From NCBI RefSeq assembly GCF_052115385.1, contig NZ_JBFRGP010000007.1:180266-244265 (forward strand): a DNA stretch of 64,000 nt, read 5' to 3'. Origin of the DNA: Dyella_D sp052115385. Lineage in GTDB: Bacteria > Pseudomonadota > Gammaproteobacteria > Xanthomonadales > Rhodanobacteraceae. Made by a program: the position numbers and the translations under genes. Every line of letters begins with the position of its first letter. The first letter of the stretch is position 1. The notes beneath the pieces are model-generated. The model was not told where the DNA came from, did not search any database, and saw only the letters and a program-made list of their open reading frames with translations. Shown here piece by piece: positions 17,815-26,210 of this stretch.

Positions 17815-18972
17815 TTAGCGAGCGCTAGACCGATCGTCTAGTATCTCCCCGGCCGTATCGCCACCATCCTTCGCAGCCAGCGGCAGCGCGTACTGCACCA
17901 GCGAGACCAGGGTCTTGCCCGGCTCCTCGATCATCACTTCGTGCGCCGAATGCTCGAACCACACCAGGCGCTTGGACGGTGCACGCACCTTCTCGAACCA
18001 GGCCGCGGCGAGGTGCGAGGAGACGTTGTGGTCATGCCGCCCCAGCAACAGGATCAGCGGGCAATCGAGCCGCTCCACCTTGCTCTCGTCCAGCGTCAGC
18101 ACCTGGCTGAGCAACTTGCCCACCGAGTAGTCGGCCGCCTCGAACACCAGGTTGACGTCGCGATCGCTGTACTCCGGCGACAGCGCCATCGCGGCGGCCT
18201 CCGCCTCGCCACCGTTGCGGCCATACACCATGCCGCCGTAGTGGTTGAGCCATTTGCGCTGCAACTGCAGCGCCGCCAATGGCACCGGCCGGTTGCCTTC
18301 GGCATAGGGCGCGATGGAACGCAGCTCCTTGATCGCATCCGCGTCGCCGGCCTTCTGCGCCTCTTCCATATCGAAGCGCCAGCCTTCGCGCTCGCTGGCC
18401 TGCATATCCGACACCTGGCCGACGCCGATATACGCGTACAGCCACTGCGGATGCCGGCGCGCCACTTCCAGGCCGAGATACGAACCCCAGGAATGCCCGA
18501 GCACGAAGATCTTGTCGCGCTCGAATTCCTTGCGCAGCCAGGCCACCATCTCCTCGGCATCGGCCACCATCCGCTCCGGCGTCATCGTCGGCGCGACCGC
18601 CGCCGGATCGTTCGCCGCATACGTGCTGCCGGCGCCGCGCTGGTCCCACTGCACCACGGTGAAGTAGTCCTCCCAGCCGCGCTGGAAATACCAGCTGGTG
18701 GGCATCGCCACCCAGCCTGGACCGCCGTGGATCATCAGCAACACCGGGTTGCGCTTGTCCATGCCGCGGATGCTCACCCACTGGTCGATGCCGCCGATGC
18801 GCACCTTCTCGTGCCGCTCGATGCCTTCCGGCGTCACGATGCGGCGCAGGTCGCCGATGATCTTGATGGCGGCGGCGCGATTGGCCGGCGGCGGCGCCTC
18901 CTGCGCGTCCAACGCAGCAATGCCGGCGCACAGCGCCAGCGCGGCAAAAAACGGCAATCCCGGAAAACGCAT
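17815..18972 (-). CDS. Exported alpha/beta hydrolase, proline iminopeptidase-like
   Basis: 385-residue alpha/beta-fold hydrolase with a signal peptide (FFAALALCAGIAALDA). It shows the oxyanion motif HGGPGW (about 87-92), the nucleophile elbow GHSWGS, and a probable acid and base in GRHDHN and EHSAHEV. The HGGPG plus GHSWG pair fits the S33 prolyl-aminopeptidase branch. The start was set at the second ATG behind AAAGG. Its last codons overlap the second TetR operator (17826-17840), so repressor binding would occur inside the end of this gene. It lies 11 bases from tetR on the same strand. Confidence 0.85.
   Translation of the reverse strand: MRFPGLPFFAALALCAGIAALDAQEAPPPANRAAAIKIIGDLRRIVTPEGIERHEKVRIGGIDQWVSIRGMDKRNPVLLMIHGGPGWVAMPTSWYFQRGWEDYFTVVQWDQRGAGSTYAANDPAAVAPTMTPERMVADAEEMVAWLRKEFERDKIFVLGHSWGSYLGLEVARRHPQWLYAYIGVGQVSDMQASEREGWRFDMEEAQKAGDADAIKELRSIAPYAEGNRPVPLAALQLQRKWLNHYGGMVYGRNGGEAEAAAMALSPEYSDRDVNLVFEAADYSVGKLLSQVLTLDESKVERLDCPLILLLGRHDHNVSSHLAAAWFEKVRAPSKRLVWFEHSAHEVMIEEPGKTLVSLVQYALPLAAKDGGDTAGEILDDRSSAR
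17826..17840. promoter_or_regulatory. TetR operator copy 2, inside the hydrolase 3' end and before tetR
   Basis: Same 15-mer as at 17142 (TAGAC-CGATC-GTCTA). It covers the last few codons of the hydrolase gene and lies 23 bases before the tetR ATG, consistent with autoregulation. Confidence 0.75.
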
Positions 18973-19284
18973 GGGCATCCTTTGAGGTGATGGCGCGGCT
19001 CGCCACGCAGGAAATGGCGGATGGGGAAGCGTTCCGCGCTGAATAGCCATCGAGCAAGCGCCATGCCAGTGCCCACACCCGGGCGCAAGCGCGACAAGCT
19101 CGCATGGCGCCATGCCAACCGCAACGGCCAGCCTTGCCCACCGCCCTGTCCGCGGACGACCGCGCGGACGTCCGGCTTTGCGCCGTGCCGACGCCGTCCT
19201 AGCCCATTGGTCATGCCCACCGGCTCACAGTGGCGGCGCTATGGTGAGCCACCATTTTTTTGCCAACCCCCAAGGAGCTTCGCC
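18973..19284. other. 312-base divergent intergenic region
   Basis: Lies between the divergent hydrolase and M13 peptidase genes. It is GC-rich and codes for nothing convincing. It contains TGTCCGCGGAC near 19147, like the sigma-54 module's upstream site, but no sigma-54 promoter is nearby. Promoters for both genes must lie here; none is clear. Confidence 0.4.
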
Positions 19285-21339
19285 ATGAAGTCGACCCGCT
19301 GGATTCTTGCCGCCGCCATCGCGGCCGCCTGCGCCACCGCGCACGCCGCCCCTGCGCCCGCCTCCGCCTCGGGCGTGGACCTGCCCGGCATCGACCACGC
19401 CGTGAAACCCGGCGACGACTTCAACGGCTACGCCAGCGGCAACTGGGCGAAGACCGCGCAGATCCCGGCCGACCGCTCCAGCACCGGCATTTTCTTGAAG
19501 GTGTTCGAGAAGGCCGAGAACCGCAACGCCGAACTGATCCGCGACGTCGGCAAGAGCAACCCCAAGGCCGGCAGCAACGAGCGCAAGATCGCCGACTACT
19601 ACGCCGCCTATATGAATGAGGCAGCGATCGAAAAGAACGGCCTCACCCCGATCAAGGCGGAGCTGGCCGAGATCGATGCGATCAAGAACAAGACCGACCT
19701 GTCGCGCGTGCTCGGCGGCACGCTGCGCGCCGACGTCGATCCGATCAATGCCACCAACTGGTCGACGGAAAACCTGTTCGGCCTGTTCGTCACGCAGGGC
19801 CTGGAAGATCCCTCGCACAACGTGCCGTACCTGCTGCAGGGCGGCCTGGGCATGCCCAATCGCGACTACTACCTCAACGACGACGCCCAGATGAAGGGCA
19901 ACCGCGACAAGTACCGCGCTTATATCGCCGGCCTGCTCAAGCAGAGCGGCGCAGCGGATGCCGACGCCAAGGCCACCGCCATCCTCGCCCTGGAAACCAA
20001 GATCGCCAAGGCGCAGGCCAGCATCGTCGACAGCGAGGACGTGCATAAGGCCAACAACCCGTGGGCGATGGCCGACTTCGCCAAGAAGGCGCCGGGCCTG
20101 GACTGGAACGCCTACTTCGCCGCCGCCGGCCTGACCGGCCAGAAGACGGTGATCGCGTGGCAGCCGGAAGCGATCCGCCAGATCTCCGCATTGACCGCCA
20201 GCGAGCCGCTGCAGACCTGGAAGGATTGGCTGAGCTTCCACACCCTCAACCACAGCGCCGCCCTGCTGCCGAAGGCCTATGCCGACGCGCAGTTCGAGTT
20301 CTACGGCCACACCTTGTACGGCACGCCGAAGCAGCGCGACCGCTGGAAGCGCGCCGTCGGCTCCACCGGCGACGCGCTGGGCGATGCGGTGGGCCAGATC
20401 TACGTGCAGCGCTACTTCCCCGCCTCGTCGAAGGCGCGTGTGACGCAGATGGTCGACAACCTCAAGGCCGCGTTCAACGAGCACGTCGACACGCTCGACT
20501 GGATGAGCCCCGCCACCAAGCAGAAGGCCAAGGCCAAGATCGCCACCCTTAAAGTGGGTGTGGGTTATCCGGAAACCTGGCGCGACTACGCGTCGCTGGA
20601 TATCCGCGCGGACGATGCGCTCGGCAATTCGCTGCGCGCGCGGGAGTTCGAGTACAAGCACCAGCTCGCCAAGCTCGGCCAGCCGGTGGACAAGGGCGAG
20701 TGGTGGATGACCCCGCAGACGGTGAACGCGGTAAACCTGCCGCTGCAGAACGCGCTCAACTTCCCCGCCGCGATCCTGGAAGCGCCATTCTTCGATCCCA
20801 AGGCCGACGATGCCGCCAACTACGGTTCGATCGGCGCGGTGATCGGCCACGAGATCAGCCACAGCTTCGACAACACCGGCGCCGAGTTCGACGCCGACGG
20901 CCGCCTGGCCAACTGGTGGACGCCGGAAGACCAGGCCCACTTCAAGGCCGCCGGCCAGAAGCTGGTCGAGCAGTACAGCGCGTACGAGCCGCTGCCGGGC
21001 CTGCATATCAACGGACAGCAGACGCTGGGCGAGAACATTGCCGACGTGTCAGGCCTGGCGATTGCGCATGCCGCTTATGTGAAGTCGCTGGGCGGCAAGC
21101 CGGCGCCGGTGATCGAAGGGCTGAGCGGCGACCAGCGCTTCTTCCTGGCGTTCGCGCAGTCGTGGCGGACCAAGACGCGCGACGCGGCGTTGCGGGCGCA
21201 GGTGATCGGCGATGGGCATTCGCCAGGGTCGTTCCGCGCGCAGACGGTGCGCAACCTGGACGCGTGGTATGACGCGTTCAAGGTGCAGTCGGGGCAGAAG
21301 CTTTATCTGGATCCGAAGCAGCGCGTAAAAATCTGGTAA
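19285..21339 (+). CDS. Exported M13-family (neprilysin/PepO-like) zinc metalloendopeptidase
   Basis: 684-residue peptidase with a signal peptide (ILAAAIAAACATAHAA). The zinc motif HEISH sits near residue 527 in VIGHEISHSFDNTGAEFDADG-type context, and the third ligand is in ENIADVSGLAIA. The substrate-binding segment TVNAVNLPLQNALNFPA matches the family NAxx motif. Length is normal for bacterial M13 enzymes, which cut short peptides in the periplasm or outside. The start at 19285 is fixed by AAGGAG and the signal peptide. A good rho-independent terminator follows. Confidence 0.95.
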   Translation: MKSTRWILAAAIAAACATAHAAPAPASASGVDLPGIDHAVKPGDDFNGYASGNWAKTAQIPADRSSTGIFLKVFEKAENRNAELIRDVGKSNPKAGSNERKIADYYAAYMNEAAIEKNGLTPIKAELAEIDAIKNKTDLSRVLGGTLRADVDPINATNWSTENLFGLFVTQGLEDPSHNVPYLLQGGLGMPNRDYYLNDDAQMKGNRDKYRAYIAGLLKQSGAADADAKATAILALETKIAKAQASIVDSEDVHKANNPWAMADFAKKAPGLDWNAYFAAAGLTGQKTVIAWQPEAIRQISALTASEPLQTWKDWLSFHTLNHSAALLPKAYADAQFEFYGHTLYGTPKQRDRWKRAVGSTGDALGDAVGQIYVQRYFPASSKARVTQMVDNLKAAFNEHVDTLDWMSPATKQKAKAKIATLKVGVGYPETWRDYASLDIRADDALGNSLRAREFEYKHQLAKLGQPVDKGEWWMTPQTVNAVNLPLQNALNFPAAILEAPFFDPKADDAANYGSIGAVIGHEISHSFDNTGAEFDADGRLANWWTPEDQAHFKAAGQKLVEQYSAYEPLPGLHINGQQTLGENIADVSGLAIAHAAYVKSLGGKPAPVIEGLSGDQRFFLAFAQSWRTKTRDAALRAQVIGDGHSPGSFRAQTVRNLDAWYDAFKVQSGQKLYLDPKQRVKIW

Positions 21340-21362
21340 GGGTTAAACCCTTCGGATGGGAG

Positions 21363-21394
21363 AGCCGCGTTCGAAAGAACGCGGCTTTCTTTTT
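21363..21394 (+). terminator. Rho-independent terminator after the M13 peptidase
   Basis: AGCCGCGTTC-GAAA-GAACGCGGCT, a perfect 10-bp stem with a GAAA tetraloop, followed by TTCTTTTT. Confidence 0.9.
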
Positions 21395-21430
21395 GGGTAT
21401 GGCGAAAGGTGGAGCGGTGCCTCAAGACAA

Positions 21431-21588
21431 AGCCCCTCTCCCTCCGGGAGAGGGGTTGGGGTGAGGGTACGGGCGGAGTGGTGCGCCCCACTCCGCCCGT
21501 ACCCTCATCCGGCTGCCGCCACCTTCCTCGCTCCTCAGAGCCGCGCACATCCCTGTGCGCTCCCCGCGTGCTCCCGGAGGGAGAAGGA
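21431..21588. repeat. Dispersed GC-rich repeat, family B, copy 3
   Basis: CCCCTCTCCCTCCGGGAGAGGG, TTGGGGTGAGGG, then ACGGGCGGAGTGG paired with CCACTCCGCCCGT, and CCCTCATCCGGCTGCCGCCAC. A tail of about 45 bases (around CGCACATCCCTGTGCGCTCC) is shared, in reverse, with the copy near 63.6 kb. Confidence 0.85.
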
Positions 21589-21719
21589 TTCCAACTCGAA
21601 GGAAATCAATACACCAATCGCACCACTTGCAACCACGCTCCAATCAGCGGATAGAGGAACCGTCACCCGCCCTCGCCGCGCCCCACCGCACGGCTGGCGA
21701 GCCCACCAGGGAGACGGCC

Positions 21720-22151
21720 ATGTACACGCACATTCTCATCCCCACCGACGGCTCCGACGCCGCCGCCCATGCCATCGACACCGGCATCCGCCTCGCCGCG
21801 CAATTGCACGCCCGCGTACACGCCCTGCACGTCCTGCCGCCGCTACCGGCGGTGAGCTTTATCGCCGACATGGTCCAGGGCGATGCCTGCAAGCACCGCT
21901 CGGTGGCGCACGCGCTGGAATACCTCGACGAAGTGCGCGAGAAAGCCGAGGCTGCCGGCGTCCCCTGCGACGCCGAATACGTCTTCGACAACCGTCCCTA
22001 CTCGGCCATCGCCGGCGCCGCCACCAAGCACCATTGCGACCTCATCGTGATGGATGCGCATACGCATAACGGCATCGAGCGCTTGATGCTCAGCAATGTC
22101 ACGCACAAGGTGATCCTGTGTTGCGACGTGCCGGTGCTGGTTTGCCATTAG
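21720..22151 (+). CDS. Universal stress protein, UspA family
   Basis: 143-residue single-domain Usp protein starting MYTHILIPTDGSD and ending VILCCDVPVLVCH, both typical. The ATP-binding glycine motif (G-x2-G-x9-G-S/T) is not intact: the matching stretch reads DAHTHNGIERLMLSN. It is therefore probably of the non-ATP-binding UspA type. The Shine-Dalgarno site GGGAGA supports the start at 21720. It is convergent with the XRE regulator gene, 6 bases apart. Confidence 0.9.
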   Translation: MYTHILIPTDGSDAAAHAIDTGIRLAAQLHARVHALHVLPPLPAVSFIADMVQGDACKHRSVAHALEYLDEVREKAEAAGVPCDAEYVFDNRPYSAIAGAATKHHCDLIVMDAHTHNGIERLMLSNVTHKVILCCDVPVLVCH

Positions 22152-22157
22152 GCGTGG

Positions 22158-22991
22158 CTAGGGATGCTGCTCCGCCAACTGCCGGCAGCGCGCCGCCGTA
22201 GCCTCGTCCATCGGGAAGCAGCACTCGATGTGCAGTTCTTCCAGCGTCACGTCGCGCGGCGTGCCGAAGGTGGTGATGGTCGAAAAGAAATGGAGCTGCT
22301 CGCCGTCGCCTTGCAGCACTGTAGTCATCAAAGGCGACGGCGCAGTGGACAGATCACGCGTACGCCAACTCGCCGGCACGCCCGGATAAGCGAGCACTTC
22401 GTCCAGCAGTTCGCGCGCCTTGCTGTCGGACGGCGCCGCGGCCACCTCGTTGTGCAGGTGGCGCACGATGCTCTCGGCGATCTCTTCCCAGTTGACCACC
22501 GCCTGGCGGAAGTCCTCCGGGTCGAACATCTGCCGCAGCATATTGGTGTGCTTGCTCGGCTTGCCGTGCATCACGTAGTCGCCCACGCGCTCGGCCGCGC
22601 GATTGGCGCCCAGTACGTCCCAGTGGCGATTCAACAGGAACGCCGGATACGGCTCCTGCTGCCGCAGGATCGCGTCGATGGCGTTGCGGATCTGCGCCAT
22701 CGCCGGCGTAGCCAGTTCGGTTTCCGGATATTTCGGCGCGAAGCCTGCCGCCACCAGCAAGGCATTGCGCTCGCGCAGCGGCATGCCCAGCGTATCGGCC
22801 AGGCGCGCGAGCATCTCGCGGCTGGCCTGGGCCTTGCCGGTTTCCACGCAGCTCAGGTGACGGGCGGAGATACCGGCCTCCAGCGCGAGGTCGAGCTGGC
22901 TGAGGCGGCGCGCGGCGCGCCATTCGCGTAGCAATCCACCCACCGCGGAAGCGGGGATGGCCATCGGCAAGGCGGCGTGGGCTCGGTTCAT
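22158..22991 (-). CDS. XRE-family regulator with MmyB-like ligand-binding domain
   Basis: 277-residue regulator. An N-terminal Cro/C1-type HTH (about residues 18-75: RLSQLDLALEAGISARHLSCVE) is followed by the MmyB-like PAS-type domain (LLNRHWDVLGANRAAERV...). Such regulators usually sit divergently from a hydrolase or oxidoreductase they control. Here it is divergent from a Tat-exported hydrolase, with two copies of a palindrome ATGACCT...AGGTCAT between them. The ATG at 22991 gives the normal N-terminus. Confidence 0.9.
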   Translation of the reverse strand: MNRAHAALPMAIPASAVGGLLREWRAARRLSQLDLALEAGISARHLSCVETGKAQASREMLARLADTLGMPLRERNALLVAAGFAPKYPETELATPAMAQIRNAIDAILRQQEPYPAFLLNRHWDVLGANRAAERVGDYVMHGKPSKHTNMLRQMFDPEDFRQAVVNWEEIAESIVRHLHNEVAAAPSDSKARELLDEVLAYPGVPASWRTRDLSTAPSPLMTTVLQGDGEQLHFFSTITTFGTPRDVTLEELHIECCFPMDEATAARCRQLAEQHP

Positions 22992-23028
22992 GGGGCGCGA
23001 GCATACGGCGCGGCTTATCCCGAAACCA

Positions 23029-23068
23029 ATGACCTGCCAGGTCATGCCGTCTTGACCTCGCAGGTCAT
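23029..23068. promoter_or_regulatory. Double palindromic operator between XRE regulator and hydrolase
   Basis: ATGACCTGCCAGGTCAT (23029-23045) is a perfect palindrome. TTGACCTCGCAGGTCAT (23052-23068) repeats it with one outer mismatch, 23 bases centre to centre. It lies 37 bases before the regulator ATG and 83 before the hydrolase ATG, so it is the likely XRE binding site. Confidence 0.65.
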
Positions 23069-23151
23069 TGCCGCCATGGCGTCCGAAGCGAATCATCGCC
23101 CCCCATCAGCCGTCCCCTACCCACACGCACGACCGTTCGGAGAGCACCGCC

Positions 23152-24147
23152 ATGCATCGCAGACAGTTCCTCGGCCTCGCCGCCGGCACCCTGGCCGCCA
23201 GCGCGCTCGCCGCCTGCGCACCCCGCGTCGCCCAGAAAGCGATGGCCGCCGCCGGGGGGACAGGTACCGGCAGCCTCGACAGCGTGGCCGCCTTCAACGC
23301 TGCACGCCGCTTCGCCAGCAACCGCTTCGGCGAGATCGCCTACGTCGAGCGCGGCAGCGGTCCGGCCGCGCTGTTCCTGCACGGCTTCCCGCTCAACAGC
23401 TACCAGTGGCGCGGCGCCATCGACCGCCTCTCGCCCTACCGCCGCTGCGTGGCGCCGGACTCGATGGGCCTGGGCTACACCCGCCCCGCGCCCGGCCAGG
23501 GCGTGACACCAGCCGACCAGGTGCAGATGCTCACCACCCTGCTCGACCAGTTGAATATCGGCAGCGTCGACCTGATCGCCAACGACAGCGGCGGCGCGGT
23601 CGCCCAGCTGTTCATCACCACCCATCCGGAACGCGTCCGCACCCTGCTGCTGACCAACTGCGACGTGGAACCGGACAGCCCGCCGCCCGCCGTGCTGCCG
23701 GTGCTGGAAGCCGCGCGCCGCGGCAAGTTCGCCGACGAATGGCTGGTCCCCAACGTACTCGACAAGAACTTCGCCCGCTCGCCCAAGGGTCTCGGTGGCG
23801 CAACCTTTACCTACCCCGCGCGCATGGCCGACGAAACCTTCGACATGTACCTGGGGCCGATCGTCGCCTCGCCTCAGCGCAAGGCGCTGGCCGATGCGTA
23901 TGCGCTCGGCCTCGATCCGAATCCGCTGGCCGGCGTCGAGCCGCTGTTGAAGAAGAGCCGCATCCCCACCCGCATTATCTGGGGCACTGGCGACACGATC
24001 TTCAAAGGCTCCGATCCGGATTACCTCGACAAGACGCTGGGCAACTCCAAGGGCGTGCGCAAGATCGAAGGCGCAAACCTGTTCTTCCCCGAGGAATTCC
24101 CTGACGTGATTGCGGAAGAAGCGAAGAAACTGTGGGGCATTGCCTGA
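23152..24147 (+). CDS. Tat-exported alpha/beta hydrolase, haloalkane-dehalogenase-like, lacking the usual histidine
   Basis: 331-residue protein with a lipoprotein or Tat-like leader (RRQFLGLAAGTLAASALAAC). The oxyanion motif HGFPLNS is near 79. The nucleophile elbow LIANDSGGA matches the Asp-nucleophile (dehalogenase/epoxide hydrolase) form. An acid lies in GTGDTIF. Where these enzymes carry the catalytic His (before ..QEDxPD), this protein reads GANLFFPEEFPD, and I see no His in the last 35 residues. It may be inactive or mechanistically different. The divergent XRE regulator probably controls it. Confidence 0.8.
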   Translation: MHRRQFLGLAAGTLAASALAACAPRVAQKAMAAAGGTGTGSLDSVAAFNAARRFASNRFGEIAYVERGSGPAALFLHGFPLNSYQWRGAIDRLSPYRRCVAPDSMGLGYTRPAPGQGVTPADQVQMLTTLLDQLNIGSVDLIANDSGGAVAQLFITTHPERVRTLLLTNCDVEPDSPPPAVLPVLEAARRGKFADEWLVPNVLDKNFARSPKGLGGATFTYPARMADETFDMYLGPIVASPQRKALADAYALGLDPNPLAGVEPLLKKSRIPTRIIWGTGDTIFKGSDPDYLDKTLGNSKGVRKIEGANLFFPEEFPDVIAEEAKKLWGIA

Positions 24148-24205
24148 CACAGTTGGCGCGAGGGCCTACACGTCGCGATAGCAACCGGCGGCGTACTTTG
24201 CGCGA

Positions 24206-24427
24206 ATGACTACACCGCGGGAACAGCTTGAGCTCATGCTCGATGGCATCGCGCAGCAGGTTCCACACCTGCTGCGCGAGACCGGTGATCGGGATGAATT
24301 CTGGAACGCGTTCGCCACTCTCACCGACCCGCCACTGACTGCGGCTGGGCCCGAGGATTTCGATTGGGTGAGTGCGCGGATTACGGAGATGCTGGCAGCG
24401 TGTGGGGTGACGCCGCCGGAGGCGTAA
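24206..24427 (+). CDS. Small hypothetical protein
   Basis: 73-residue acidic, helical cytoplasmic protein starting MTTPREQLELMLDGIAQQ; no family recognised. Codon use fits the genome and the frame is complete. It stands between the hydrolase gene and a minus-strand cluster of small genes. No clear Shine-Dalgarno site precedes the ATG. Confidence 0.55.
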   Translation: MTTPREQLELMLDGIAQQVPHLLRETGDRDEFWNAFATLTDPPLTAAGPEDFDWVSARITEMLAACGVTPPEA

Positions 24428-24524
24428 CTCGGATCAATTCGGCCACACCTTCCTCATTCCATTTGATTTAAGTGAAGAGGAATCGGGACGATCCGCAGCC
24501 CAGCCACCTTGCAGCCCTCGTTCG

Positions 24525-24827
24525 TTATCCATGACCAGGCCTCGCCGGCTGCGTCAGGAACCCATCGTTCCACGCACGCTCAAACTCAACCCTGGTCATC
24601 CGCTGCGCGACGAATTCCGGATCGGCATCTATTTCCTCCAGCGAAGGCGCAGGTTTTTCATCCAGCCGCGTATCGCCCTCCGCAAACCTCGCACTGGCCA
24701 GCGCCACGCGGCCATCCGCAAAACGCTCCAGCTTGCGGCGCGTGTAACCATCCTGGCCGACTTCCAGCAGGATCTCGATGGGATAGCCGAGTCCCACACC
24801 CTTCGATAAGACTCTGATGTACTCCAC
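24525..24827 (-). CDS. DUF6881-like small protein
   Basis: 100-residue protein whose first half (VEYIRVLS...YPIEILLEV...RKLERFADGRVALAS) matches the pattern I know from DUF6881-type proteins, a short beta-rich domain often found in polymorphic-toxin immunity neighbourhoods. The start is placed at GTG 24827 because GGAGG lies 8 bases upstream; an ATG at 24899 in the same frame would overlap the preceding gene. It is the last gene of a minus-strand run of small genes. Function unknown. Confidence 0.55.
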   Translation of the reverse strand: MEYIRVLSKGVGLGYPIEILLEVGQDGYTRRKLERFADGRVALASARFAEGDTRLDEKPAPSLEEIDADPEFVAQRMTRVEFERAWNDGFLTQPARPGHG

Positions 24828-24862
24828 AGGCTTCACCTCCGCACTGGCCGGCGCCCCCGGCT

Positions 24863-25120
24863 TTACGCCAATGACATCGCATTGATGGCGATACCGCATA
24901 GCAGGATCGCGCCGAGCGTAACGCCAAGCGCTACGTACAACTTCGTCCCGCGCGGAAACACGGCCATCATCAGAAATGCCAACGCCACCTGATAATGGCC
25001 ACGCGCCATTGAGGGTTCGCCCAGCGTCCACGGATGGGTCACCGCCAGATACGCAATAACGAAAAGCGTGATGCCAAGCCGCACCCTTGGACTGAGATTC
25101 CAGACTTTCGGTATGGCCAT
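24863..25120 (-). CDS. Small membrane protein
   Basis: 85-residue integral membrane protein with about three predicted TM segments (LGITLFVIAYLAV, YQVALAFLMMAVF, LYVALGVTLGAILLCGIAI). AGGGGAAG supports the ATG at 25120. It lies 9 bases after the exported 186-residue gene and 35 before the DUF6881-like gene, so they are probably one operon. No family recognised. Confidence 0.65.
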   Translation of the reverse strand: MAIPKVWNLSPRVRLGITLFVIAYLAVTHPWTLGEPSMARGHYQVALAFLMMAVFPRGTKLYVALGVTLGAILLCGIAINAMSLA

Positions 25121-25129
25121 GACTTCCCC

Positions 25130-25690
25130 TCAGTCGCACAGGCCCGGGGCATCCGCCCCGATGAATTTCGCCTGCCCCAGCACGACCTGGAGCAAAGGAT
25201 AAGGCCACTGCTCGAACGTCAGCTTGCCGCCCAGAACGGGGCAACTGGATGTCTTGAAGAGTTGGGACTTCTCCAGCGGCATCATGCCCATCTTGAACTT
25301 GAGGCCACGTTTGAAGGGATTATGCGTGGTCAGTACCATCCCGCCATCAGGCGTCTGCTTAAGATTGATGACCAGCGTTTTCTCAGGATGGCTTATCGAC
25401 GGCACGGCGCGCAGGTTGGCCAGCTCGTCGCCGGACTCATCGGCTTCCACATAAATCGTCTGCCCGGCCACCACGAAAATACCGAAGGGCTGCACGGTTC
25501 CGGGGAAGACGTCGAACGTGTGATCGTAGGTACCAACGTCTTTCTGCTTCAGCACGACATGCAGGTTGTGCTGGCAGACGGTCTGCTCGCACATACGCTT
25601 CCTTGCCGCCGCGTCCTTTGGCGTTTGATCAGCCACAGCGATCTGTGCGGCCAGCAAGCAGCAGAAGACCCAAAGTCCCTTCTTGAACAT
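25130..25690 (-). CDS. Exported hypothetical protein
   Basis: 186-residue secreted or periplasmic protein with a clear signal peptide (KKGLWVFCCLLAAQIAVADQ). It has cysteines at the N-terminal (CEQTVCQ) and C-terminal (TSSCPV, GLCD) ends that could form disulfides. The rest looks beta-rich. The start at 25690 follows GGGGAAAGG. It is first of the 186-85-100-residue run. Family not recognised. Confidence 0.65.
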   Translation of the reverse strand: MFKKGLWVFCCLLAAQIAVADQTPKDAAARKRMCEQTVCQHNLHVVLKQKDVGTYDHTFDVFPGTVQPFGIFVVAGQTIYVEADESGDELANLRAVPSISHPEKTLVINLKQTPDGGMVLTTHNPFKRGLKFKMGMMPLEKSQLFKTSSCPVLGGKLTFEQWPYPLLQVVLGQAKFIGADAPGLCD

Positions 25691-25826
25691 GCCTTTCCCC
25701 TGGTCGTACCCCTGTATCCGGCATGCCTGCCAAGCGCTGCGAGGGCCGGCCCCTTGCACTAGCGTGCCTGACTTCGATGAGTCGATCCAGTTGCCGTAAA
25801 GGAGCACGAGGGGGACGGAGTAGTCG

Positions 25827-26183
25827 CTAGTCGAAACAGTACTCGCCACTAGCGTTACCGTCCAAGACCACATTCACGCAACCAAGCATACCCACGGTGG
25901 CCGAACAGGTGCCGCTCGCCGGAGTGTCCTTGGGAGTGCGAAATGGCGCGTCGCACCTGCCTTGGCATTGGCTGTTGTCCGTGCAAAGTGTTCCGCCGTC
26001 CGTCGCGGGCCGAACGCAACCTTCATGGCCTATCCCGATTTCGGTCGGCTGCCCACCCGAACGCAAGCATTGCTCAAGCGCCTCGACACTGAGCCTTCCC
26101 ACGGGTCTTGGAGAAGAGCCCATCGCCGCGCAACCCGCGAGCATTACCGCACTCACGATGCCAAGGCCCTTCCATCCAAGCAT
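25827..26183 (-). CDS. Cysteine-rich lipoprotein
   Basis: 118-residue lipoprotein with lipobox LAGC near residue 18. The mature part carries about nine cysteines in short spaced motifs (EQCLRSGG, HEGCVRP, TLCTDNSQCQGRCD, GTCSATVGMLGC, EYCFD). This pattern of a Cys-rich small lipoprotein is common in xanthomonads, but its role is unknown. It sits in a cluster of small exported genes. Confidence 0.65.
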   Translation of the reverse strand: MLGWKGLGIVSAVMLAGCAAMGSSPRPVGRLSVEALEQCLRSGGQPTEIGIGHEGCVRPATDGGTLCTDNSQCQGRCDAPFRTPKDTPASGTCSATVGMLGCVNVVLDGNASGEYCFD

Positions 26184-26210
26184 CTCGCCCTCCCCGTCTG
26201 GCCCGAACCT

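Noticed and set aside
19146..19157. CTGTCCGCGGAC in the gap before the M13 peptidase, like the sigma-54 module's palindrome
   Set aside because: I found no GG-N10-GC promoter at a suitable distance on either strand, so chance similarity is more likely.
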